Shown here: positions 57,491-64,000 of the stretch, one piece after another
How the letters are laid out: every line of letters starts with the position of its first letter
How positions within the stretch are numbered: the stretch's first letter is position 1
Assembly: GCA_910589265.1 (NCBI GenBank)
Contig: CAJUTQ010000084.1
Span: 1 to 64,000, forward strand
Reading direction: 5' to 3'
Length of the DNA stretch: 64,000 nt
From: an uncultured Lachnospiraceae bacterium
GTDB lineage: Bacteria; Bacillota; Clostridia; Lachnospirales; Lachnospiraceae
Made by a program: the position numbers and the translations under genes
The notes under the pieces: generated by a model
Database searches by the model: none
The model's input: only the letters and a program-made list of their open reading frames with translations
What the model was told of the DNA's origin: nothing

Positions 57491-58383
57491 TTTTCGTCAT
57501 CCCATCTTTGTAAATTTAACTTTCTTTCTTCCACATTTAATGGAAAGTAATAAATATGTTCAAGTAAAAGGCTTTTCTCTAACGAATCATAAATAATCAT
57601 TTTATCATAAGATGTATGTAAATTTAATTTCATAATAGAAGTAAGGATATTTAATATCATCTCGCATATACCCATTTTTTGAATTAATCCATTTCTAGCT
57701 ATCCCTTTTTCCTTTAAAGCTTCTAGATCAACTTGATTTTTCAATGAATAAAAATCTGTATAATTGATTTGATTAAGAATAGGACTTATTAAAAAAGAAT
57801 CATCATAAAATAGAGTAAACATCCATAATAATCCCTTTTTTTTCTCAACCTTCTCAGCCAAACTATATAATTGCATAAGATCTGTTGAGTCAAAACATGC
57901 AAGTACTATATTGTCTTCATCTAAAATATTTACTTCATTCTCATTGAAAATTTTGTATTTTAAGCTAAATCCATCTAGAATCTCTTTTATATATTGTATT
58001 CCTTGTTTCATTCCTGCCAATTGGAACATCATATGCTTAATTTTTTTGCGGCATTTATGAAGACTAGTTGTATAGTGAGAAATAAATTCTAAAAACTTTA
58101 CTTCTCCTTCATCTAATATTTCATCACACAAAAATATTAAATGATTTTTTTCAAAAAAATGTAAAAGTTTTTGGAAACTAGTTATGCTAATTCTATCTTT
58201 ATATTTCTCATATATAGTAGTCACGCTATATCCATGAGCTACATTTAATATTTGTTTCATAATTTCTAAAGAAGGATTTTTTCCAATAATCAATGATGAG
58301 GTTTGTGTTATGATTTTTTCTTGATTTGGATTATTATTGACATTTTCTATTTTATAAGGCAATATATATATATAATTACTCAT
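57487..58383 (-). CDS. TOMM cyclodehydratase partner (C- or F-type, E1-like)
   Basis: The 298-residue protein has a winged-helix-like N-terminus (SLEIMKQILNVAHGYSVTTI, then SFQKLLHFFEKNHLIF), as in peptide recognition elements. A reduced Rossmann part follows (DNIVLACFDSTDLM, SLLWMFTLFYDDSF-like), without the zinc cysteines of full E1 enzymes. This fits a SagC-type or Ocin-ThiF (F-type) protein that binds the leader and activates YcaO. AAGGAG lies 8 bases before the ATG. It follows the precursor after a strong hairpin. The assignment is by pattern and position. Confidence 0.7.
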   Translation of the reverse strand: MSNYIYILPYKIENVNNNPNQEKIITQTSSLIIGKNPSLEIMKQILNVAHGYSVTTIYEKYKDRISITSFQKLLHFFEKNHLIFLCDEILDEGEVKFLEFISHYTTSLHKCRKKIKHMMFQLAGMKQGIQYIKEILDGFSLKYKIFNENEVNILDEDNIVLACFDSTDLMQLYSLAEKVEKKKGLLWMFTLFYDDSFLISPILNQINYTDFYSLKNQVDLEALKEKGIARNGLIQKMGICEMILNILTSIMKLNLHTSYDKMIIYDSLEKSLLLEHIYYFPLNVEERKLNLQRWDDEK

Positions 58384-58403
58384 TATATTATCTCCTTTTA
58401 AAT

Positions 58404-58435
58404 ACTAGAGTGCAGACAGCCCTCTGCACTCTAGT
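58404..58435 (-). promoter_or_regulatory. Perfect 13-bp hairpin between precursor and modification genes
   Basis: ACTAGAGTGCAGA (58404-58416) and TCTGCACTCTAGT (58423-58435) pair perfectly around CAGCCC. On the minus strand no T-tract follows; an ATTTAAAAGGAG ribosome site does. I read it as a partial terminator or a 3' mRNA stabiliser that raises precursor over enzyme levels, as is common in peptide clusters. Confidence 0.75.
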
Positions 58436-58446
58436 GTATAATATAT

Positions 58447-58680
58447 TTATTCTTCTAGCTCTAGATTATTAACATCCACTGAACAACTCGTACAGCCAAT
58501 AAAACAATTTTCTTCATTTACTACATTTTTGTGCTTATTTGTTGTTATTACTTCCAATTCTAGATCGTTGACATCCACTGAACAACTTGTACAACCAACA
58601 AAACAATTTTCTTCATTCACTACATTTTTGTGCTTATTTGTTGCTATTACCTCAATTTTCATATTATCTTTTTTACTCAT
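58447..58680 (-). CDS. TOMM precursor peptide with two tandem leader-core units
   Basis: The 77-residue peptide starts SKKDNMKIE and then has two 33-residue units (residues 11-43 and 44-76), differing at only 3 positions, plus a final Glu. Each unit holds a charged Asn/Lys-rich stretch (TNKHKNVVNEEN), then CFVGCTSCSVDVN or CFIGCTSCSVDVN, then an acidic LELE end. The Cys, Ser and Thr residues are substrates for cyclisation. The ATG at 58680 is preferred because GGAGG lies 8 bases upstream; the first ATG at 58695 would overlap it. It sits between the ycaO and C/F-type genes. Confidence 0.85.
   Translation of the reverse strand: MSKKDNMKIEVIATNKHKNVVNEENCFVGCTSCSVDVNDLELEVITTNKHKNVVNEENCFIGCTSCSVDVNNLELEE
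58453..58551 (-). repeat. Second 99-bp unit of the precursor repeat
   Basis: It is identical to the first unit at 88 of 99 bases by eye count; three of the differences change the amino acid. It encodes residues 44-76 of the precursor, with core CFIGCTSCSVDVN. Confidence 0.9.
58552..58650 (-). repeat. First 99-bp unit of the precursor repeat
   Basis: It encodes residues 11-43 of the precursor, with core CFVGCTSCSVDVN. Most differences from the second unit are silent, which suggests that the protein sequence is under selection. Confidence 0.9.
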
Positions 58681-58790
58681 TACATTTTCCTCCATTTAGT
58701 ATCTTTTTTATTTTTTATATAAACATATCCTTCCCATTATGTATTTTTAGCCTCCTCTTTTTATTTAGGAATGATATATTTTTCAATATA

Positions 58791-60677
58791 TTAGGGAAAA
58801 GGATGTGGATAGGGATTAATATTTATTTTCTCTTCTACTTCTCTTAATCGTTTATCACTCAAAAATCTATATCTATGTACCCCATGGAGTGGCTGCATTC
58901 CAGGAATAATAACTCTCGCAGCACTAACTCCAAAATTTTCCAACTCAGGAGTAGTCATATCTACATAATAAATATCTCTATTCCTATCTTTCATTATCTG
59001 AATGACTATCTTTAGTTTTTCTTCATCTGATAATATATCTTTCTCATTTTCTCCAAACTGAGAATTTCTTCTTTCATTAAATTTATATGTCTCATCCAAA
59101 AAATATCCAACCTGTTTTCTCATCTTTGGGTAAATAGAATAAAAAGAAGCATGCTTTTGGAATGAATCAATTTTATTAAAGTCACTTATTAAGTTTTGAT
59201 CTCTATATTTACAAACAAGCATATCCACATACTTAATCCCTTGTGCTGCCTCTAAAAAAGCTTTTTTAATTGCTTCTGCTATCGTAAATCTAGTTGCCGA
59301 TCCTATCATAAAATGATTGGTTTCATTATCATGAATTGTAACCACAACTGTATTTAGTAAACCTTGTATACTAATATCAAAGGCTCTACATTTATATTTT
59401 TTTGATAAAATCAGCTCTTCACATTTTAAATATTCAGTTAATTTTAATTCCTTATTAGGAGGCAATTTTAAAAGCCAACTTATGGCAAATGCATCTCTTT
59501 CGATTACCTCATAAATTCCTGTTAAAATTGCCTGATTCTTTGTTTTTCCTAAGGCAAGACCAGTTGAAATTGAAGGACTAATTCTATCTTCTTTTTCCTG
59601 AATTTTATAAGGTAATTTAATAAATGATAATGGCATATAAGCACTTTTATCCGTACATAAATTATATGCTTTTGACCAACATATAACCGTATCTTTATCC
59701 AACTTTCTATATGGAAAATTTTCCTTTGCATATTGCTCATGAGAAAACAATACGAACTCTTCTATTTTTACTATAGGTTCATCTAGTTCACATGCTTTTG
59801 AAAGCCTAACTTTTTCAGGAGAATAGCATCCTGCTGCCAAACGCTCAATGCTTTCTCCAACTGCTGCATACATAGCACTTATATAGTCGAAGCCCGCACC
59901 ACTATTCGATTGTGCAAACATACTATTATCATAAATGGAATAGTCCGTTGTTGTACTTACAGCTACATAAATATCTACTCCCAATTCTTTTAAAGATTCA
60001 ATTTTTACCTCTGTTACAATTCCCACTTTTTCATCTACAACATTTAATAAATCTTGTTTACGTTGTTTTTTTTGCTTTACAAATGGCTGAAATGTATGTC
60101 TTTTCATCTGGCCTTTTTCGATTATCCAAACCTCATTTTCATACTTTTCTTCTAATAGTTTACTTGCTGAACTTTTTATTTTATTCATATTATCTATAAT
60201 TATTTTTCTATTAAAAAGTATGGCTTCTTCCTTATCCTCTTTAGACATCTTTATTTTTTCTTTTATAGCGATATCATTTGCTCCCAATCTTTTAATAAAA
60301 TCACAAAATATTATTTCATCTCCAGTAATAGGACCTATATAAATTGTCTCTCCCTCTATTAGTATAGGCAATATTGTTTTACTTCCCAAATTTCTTATTT
60401 TACTTATTACTTTATCTCTATTAAAAATAGTATAGAAAATAGGAATTACACCGTCTATTCCAATATCTTGAATACTATCATAAAATACTTCATCACCAAT
60501 AGGAATTTCTTTTTTTAAGAATTCCATGAGTTTTTGTTCTTCATGTTTCCAATAATAGTCTAATTTCCTCATTTTATTCAGTACTTCTATAAGAACTTCT
60601 TTTCTTTTTATTTTTTTTATTTCCTCCTTTTTACAAAACAAAACTGAATTTGTATTTATTACAATATAATTTATCAT
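58791..60677 (-). CDS. YcaO cyclodehydratase with N-terminal extension and PxPxP tail
   Basis: The 628-residue protein has a YcaO domain from about residue 190: SNSGAGFDYISAMYAAVGES with the nucleotide-binding Glu, then SIERLAAG, ARVIIPGMQPLHGVHRY and a C-terminal PYPHPFP. The PxPxP end is typical of azoline-forming YcaO enzymes. The first 190 residues resemble the end of a C-type E1-like domain (IYIGPITGDEIIFC), so this may be a fused C-D enzyme. AGGAG lies before the ATG, 10 bases after the M16 gene. It should cyclise Cys, Ser and Thr of the precursor. Confidence 0.92.
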   Translation of the reverse strand: MINYIVINTNSVLFCKKEEIKKIKRKEVLIEVLNKMRKLDYYWKHEEQKLMEFLKKEIPIGDEVFYDSIQDIGIDGVIPIFYTIFNRDKVISKIRNLGSKTILPILIEGETIYIGPITGDEIIFCDFIKRLGANDIAIKEKIKMSKEDKEEAILFNRKIIIDNMNKIKSSASKLLEEKYENEVWIIEKGQMKRHTFQPFVKQKKQRKQDLLNVVDEKVGIVTEVKIESLKELGVDIYVAVSTTTDYSIYDNSMFAQSNSGAGFDYISAMYAAVGESIERLAAGCYSPEKVRLSKACELDEPIVKIEEFVLFSHEQYAKENFPYRKLDKDTVICWSKAYNLCTDKSAYMPLSFIKLPYKIQEKEDRISPSISTGLALGKTKNQAILTGIYEVIERDAFAISWLLKLPPNKELKLTEYLKCEELILSKKYKCRAFDISIQGLLNTVVVTIHDNETNHFMIGSATRFTIAEAIKKAFLEAAQGIKYVDMLVCKYRDQNLISDFNKIDSFQKHASFYSIYPKMRKQVGYFLDETYKFNERRNSQFGENEKDILSDEEKLKIVIQIMKDRNRDIYYVDMTTPELENFGVSAARVIIPGMQPLHGVHRYRFLSDKRLREVEEKININPYPHPFP

Positions 60678-60687
60678 ATTTACTCCT

Positions 60688-62319
60688 TTACAAGGTAATT
60701 TTAGTATCTACTAACAAGTATTCTTCTATATAAGTTTGCACCTCATTTAAAGTTATTTTATTTATTTCTTCACAATAATCGTATTGATTCCTTTGTTGAA
60801 AAAGATTGATCATGGCAAGATTCATATAATCATTTATTTTACTTTTTTCTTCTTTTTTTACGCTCATTATTTGTCTTTTTGCTAATTCAAGCTTTTGGCC
60901 ATTCAACGATTCTTTCAATTCTTTTATTATTTGTCTACATAAGCTATGAAGCAAATGCTTTGGACAATCTTTTTCTGCTTTTATATATAGGACACTATAA
61001 CCGTAATCAATAAATTCTCGAGGGTAAAATGTAAAACTGTAGCACAACTGTTCTTTTAAAACTAATCTCTTATATAATTCTCCCGTTGTTCCTGATAACA
61101 TAATCCACACAATATGAGATTTATACTTTTCTTTTGAAAAATAACTTGGTGTTTCCCATAATTCAACATATTCATTTTTTGGTAATAGCATTTTTAAATT
61201 ATTTAATGTATATTTCACTTCCTTCCTTATAATTATTCTTTTTCTTTGAGGTAAAGCTTCTAATATATCTTTCTCTTTATTAATATTCGTTATTATTGAA
61301 GGTTTTTTTTCATGTGGATTGATAAATTGTCTTAATGCTTTATATATATCAGATTTCTCATAACCTTCATATCGGTATCCTTGATGAAGCAACTGAAAGT
61401 GAATTTCTTCCAAAATATGTCCTTTGGTATATTCTTGCTTTTGATAAATTTTCACTACTTCTTGTGGATTTAAATTTATAATTCGTTTGAGGGCCCCTAA
61501 AACGTTTCTTTCTGGCCCTAACAATAAAATGTTTAAACAGCCTACTTCTATACCAATCTTTATCTTCAGATCTTTATCATTTATATTCATATAGCATAAA
61601 AGTAAATTACTTATGTCCTTTAAACACTTTCGAACTTTAGTAGAAACATACATAGAAATAATCAAGAATTTTTCTTTTAAGTCAACTTGAACTATTTGTA
61701 AATTGCATTTGTTATGATCAAGGTTTTTCAAAATGTTTATTTTATTTTCTTTTTCCACACTTATAGAAACTTGCCTTCTATTAAATGTCCTATCATATTT
61801 TTTAAAGATATTTTCCAAAATACAACATACAATACATGCGTCTTTTTCAGAAACATTCATAATATCCACAAATGCTTTTGAATACAAAACTAATGAAATC
61901 ATACATAAAATGTCTGTTTTTTTAAGTTTATTTATTGTCTTTTCTGTACCTAAAATCCTATTACCTATTATTGTACTTTCCTTACTCCTCATTTCTTGAA
62001 TAATTGTCTTTTTTTCTCCTAATATATATTCATTCTCCAAGTCTCTAACTTCCATTATTTCTCTATAAAAGTCAGACAAATGATTCAAAAACTCTAAAAG
62101 ATTACTATTAATTATTTTTATCTCTATTTCTATATATTTCATAGATGTCTTAGCATTAACGAACGCCCCAGCTCTTTCACATAAACTTATTAAATTTCTT
62201 TCTTTAATTTGTGCTTTTAACAGACAATGTTCTACGAAATGTACTAGTCCCTCTTTTCCTTTAGGATCCGCACTAGCTCCAATTAAATACTTAATTCTTA
62301 TTACTGCTGTTCTACTCAT
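60688..62319 (-). CDS. M16 family metallopeptidase
   Basis: The 543-residue protein has the inverted zincin motif HFVEH (His27, Glu30, His31), with Glu102 and Glu109 later, the spacing of pitrilysin-type zinc ligands. The C-terminal half has the inactive-repeat pattern LYKRLVLKEQLCYSFTFY. The N-terminus is short, so the first strand may be missing. It overlaps the previous gene by 8 bases. In peptide clusters such as pqq and alb, M16 proteins mature or cut the peptide. I infer processing of the two-unit precursor. Confidence 0.85.
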   Translation of the reverse strand: MSRTAVIRIKYLIGASADPKGKEGLVHFVEHCLLKAQIKERNLISLCERAGAFVNAKTSMKYIEIEIKIINSNLLEFLNHLSDFYREIMEVRDLENEYILGEKKTIIQEMRSKESTIIGNRILGTEKTINKLKKTDILCMISLVLYSKAFVDIMNVSEKDACIVCCILENIFKKYDRTFNRRQVSISVEKENKINILKNLDHNKCNLQIVQVDLKEKFLIISMYVSTKVRKCLKDISNLLLCYMNINDKDLKIKIGIEVGCLNILLLGPERNVLGALKRIINLNPQEVVKIYQKQEYTKGHILEEIHFQLLHQGYRYEGYEKSDIYKALRQFINPHEKKPSIITNINKEKDILEALPQRKRIIIRKEVKYTLNNLKMLLPKNEYVELWETPSYFSKEKYKSHIVWIMLSGTTGELYKRLVLKEQLCYSFTFYPREFIDYGYSVLYIKAEKDCPKHLLHSLCRQIIKELKESLNGQKLELAKRQIMSVKKEEKSKINDYMNLAMINLFQQRNQYDYCEEINKITLNEVQTYIEEYLLVDTKITL

Positions 62320-63142
62320 ATCTAATTTCTCTTTGTTTCATTTCCTCTAAAAATGCACAAATAAAAGAATATTTACAATGCCTTTTTTCTCTTTCACTAT
62401 AGTTAGAAAACTCAAAGCTTTCTACACTGATAAACTTATCCTTTAAGTAATTTCTTAAAATCGGTATAATTTTATCATCTTTAAAATGATAGTATAATAA
62501 AGACCAATAAAGTTCTGCTACTAAATCTCCCAAATCTTCTTTTATAACAAAGTCAACATTTTTTATCAGATCTTCTATATTATTCTCTTTTGACTCTTTA
62601 TTAAAATAATCTGTTTCTGTTAAAAAAAAATGTGTATAGAGATATGTTTCTTCAACCTTATTTAAAGGCTCTACTATTTTATCTTTTATGTCTATAACTA
62701 TTTTCATTTTTTTTATCCAAAATAAAACCATATAATCAAATAAAGAAAAATATCCAAAAGCATTCTCTATTAATCTCCTCTCCTGTGTTGTCAAACTACA
62801 ATTCCAAATCCCGCTTTTTAATCCATGAATATAACATAATCCTAAATAATTAAAAATGAGTTGGCTTTGCTCAAATATTGTCCGAGAACTCTTTTTACTT
62901 TTTTCATTTTTTAACCCTTCTATGGTCTTATTTAAAATTACACGAAATCTTTCCTTCAATTCCGTAACCTTCTCCTGTAAAATCAATCTACTAACTTCCC
63001 TTTGGTATCTCTGAAGTAAAACATATGCAAAATATAATTTGTCAAATTGCATATTAAAGCTTTCGTCCATAATAATGACATTTATATTGTCAATTTCAGT
63101 AGTTATTTCCTCTGCAATTCTTTGTCGAATTATTTTATTCAT
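62312..63142 (-). CDS. Unknown helical protein of the TOMM operon
   Basis: I do not recognise this 276-residue protein. It is mostly predicted helix, has no membrane segment or signal peptide, and contains YLYTHFFLTETDYF, a TH-F-T-D pattern weakly recalling DUF6895-type proteins of other peptide clusters. Its end overlaps the M16 gene by 8 bases and its start is 12 bases after the previous gene, so it is firmly in the operon. A role in precursor handling is possible but not shown. Confidence 0.6.
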   Translation of the reverse strand: MNKIIRQRIAEEITTEIDNINVIIMDESFNMQFDKLYFAYVLLQRYQREVSRLILQEKVTELKERFRVILNKTIEGLKNEKSKKSSRTIFEQSQLIFNYLGLCYIHGLKSGIWNCSLTTQERRLIENAFGYFSLFDYMVLFWIKKMKIVIDIKDKIVEPLNKVEETYLYTHFFLTETDYFNKESKENNIEDLIKNVDFVIKEDLGDLVAELYWSLLYYHFKDDKIIPILRNYLKDKFISVESFEFSNYSEREKRHCKYSFICAFLEEMKQREIRYE

Positions 63143-63154
63143 AAATCTACCATT

Positions 63155-63823
63155 CTAATCTACATTTATTAAAAACTGTGTAATTAATTTGCCTAAATTA
63201 TCCGTGACAATTAACATCCAAATTCCTGCACACATTTTTTCTCTCATCATACAAGTCATATAAACACTTTCATTAAGTTGCTGTTTATATACAAAATATT
63301 GACCTATATTTTGCCAAGTATGAATCAGAGTAAAATCTTCATCATTTTCTTCCTTATACGTTACAAGACTTATCTTATTTTCTTCCAAGATTACCTGACT
63401 TTTTGCTTTCTTTTTAGAATAATCTTTTTCTAATATGGGATATTCTATAATATTTGAATCATTAAACACATACGTAGTAGATAAAATCTGCAAATCATAT
63501 TTATTTAGAACAATAATGTTAAAATACTCCTTTTCCCTTAACATTTCATAAATAAAATCTATCTCATACTCTATCTCTTCCTTTATAAACTCTAATGCAT
63601 AATTTCTCTCAGGAAAAAATATTTTTATCTTAATAATTGTATCTTCTGTACCACAAACATTAAATCCAATTTTTATTTTTATTATTTTATTAAAAATTTT
63701 TTGTACAAATAAAGTATTTTTAATTGTATATTGGTCTATTATATGAGAAGTCTTTTCAAAGACTTTTCTCAATTTTGTTTCTTCCCCTATATCTATATTT
63801 CTTATTTTATGAATAATTCTCAT
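63155..63823 (-). CDS. Unknown soluble protein of the TOMM operon
   Basis: The 222-residue protein matches nothing I know. It has an even mix of helix and strand, many Ile and Lys, no membrane segment, and Cys only at NVCG, TCMMREKMC. It overlaps the preceding permease gene by 17 bases and lies 12 bases before the next gene, so it is co-translated with the cluster. Accessory or immunity roles are open. Confidence 0.55.
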   Translation of the reverse strand: MRIIHKIRNIDIGEETKLRKVFEKTSHIIDQYTIKNTLFVQKIFNKIIKIKIGFNVCGTEDTIIKIKIFFPERNYALEFIKEEIEYEIDFIYEMLREKEYFNIIVLNKYDLQILSTTYVFNDSNIIEYPILEKDYSKKKAKSQVILEENKISLVTYKEENDEDFTLIHTWQNIGQYFVYKQQLNESVYMTCMMREKMCAGIWMLIVTDNLGKLITQFLINVD

Positions 63824-64000
63824 TCTTTTTATTTCCTTTTCTGTCAGATTTAGCTACAAAAAAAACGGACAATCCTAAAATTATACTAATACCTAGCAAA
63901 ATAAAAATATCCTTTAAATTAAATATTTGTCTTCCATAAAATGAGCTTTCCCAAAATTTACTAATATATTTGAGAGGAGATATTACTGAAATCTTTCTCA
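63807..64000 (-). CDS. ABC-2 type permease, C-terminal end
   Basis: The frame enters from the right edge and ends with SVISPLKYISKFWE, a loop, then a hydrophobic helix (IFILLGISIILGLSVFFVA) and KSDRKGNKK. This is the usual C-terminus of an ABC-2 permease. Its last 17 bases overlap the next gene. It shows that the operon continues beyond the window with transport genes. Confidence 0.6.
   Translation of the reverse strand, partial: RKISVISPLKYISKFWESSFYGRQIFNLKDIFILLGISIILGLSVFFVAKSDRKGNKKNENYS

Noticed and set aside
58404-58435. Hairpin read as a full terminator of the precursor
   Set aside because: No T-tract follows and the next genes depend on transcription through it, so partial termination or stabilisation fits better.
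58447-58680. Tandem 99-bp units taken as a CRISPR-like or non-coding repeat
   Set aside because: Only two units, no spacers, and both are in frame in a coding sequence with mostly silent differences.
58708-58737. 9-residue frame MGRICLYKK just before the precursor
   Set aside because: AGGAGG is 13 bases away, which is far, and so short a peptide cannot be supported. It could be a leader ORF but is not needed.
54434-64000. Thiopeptide or lanthipeptide cluster
   Set aside because: No LanB-type dehydratase or LanC/LanM-like gene is in view. The visible enzymes support azole formation only, although the operon continues past the edge.

Overview
The window looks like a chromosomal segment of a low-GC, Gram-positive, Lachnospiraceae-type member of the Clostridia. 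The support is the gene content and order (secG-rnr-smpB, gpmI-eno, two potABCD operons, feoAB, DUF1292 and UPF0303 proteins), AGGAGG ribosome sites and lipobox-type solute-binding proteins. No tool was run: every family call below is by motif and by eye.

Layout. (1) Positions 1-7.2k are the body of a mobilizable element: a divergent XRE regulator, an excisionase-like gene, a hairpin-rich oriT candidate and a MobA/MobL-type relaxase. Next to these lies an apparent cargo for methionine synthesis (LysR regulator, metE, metF) with a MET-box-like operator. No integrase is in view. (2) From 7.5k to 47.7k the segment is mostly housekeeping: aroC; a first potABCD operon under an XRE-cupin regulator; trpS; a GH13-like protein that has lost its catalytic residues; a UvrD-like helicase with gltX; feoAB; a Gld-type ABC system; smpB, rnr, secG, eno, gpmI; thiN with a second potABCD; recJ. 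(3) Inside it, 16.1-19.5k is a tight three-gene cassette (DNA methyltransferase, AAA ATPase, HNH protein) resembling a Septu-like defence pair joined to a modification enzyme. (4) From 48.3k to the right edge the DNA is very AT-rich and holds three peptide-natural-product modules side by side.

The three modules are: (a) an MccB-like peptide adenylyltransferase interrupted by an in-frame amber codon, followed by an MFS transporter, i.e. a microcin C-like pair; (b) an ABC exporter followed by a free-standing C39 peptidase with its catalytic residues intact; and (c) a leftward operon of at least ten genes for a thiazole/oxazole-modified peptide. Module (c) contains a YcaO cyclodehydratase ending in a PxPxP tail, a C/F-type partner protein, a SagB-type dehydrogenase, an M16 metallopeptidase, ABC transporter parts and two proteins I cannot place.

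The best candidate for an undescribed system is the precursor of that operon (58447-58680). It carries two near-identical 33-residue units in tandem, each containing a recognition-like stretch and a core with Cys, Cys, Cys plus Ser/Thr. A strong hairpin without a U-tract separates the precursor from the next gene. My inference is that YcaO and its partner cyclise the cores, SagB oxidises azolines to azoles, the M16 enzyme cuts the units apart, and the ABC parts export the product or protect the cell. The operon runs off the right edge, so its promoter and possibly further enzymes are not visible.
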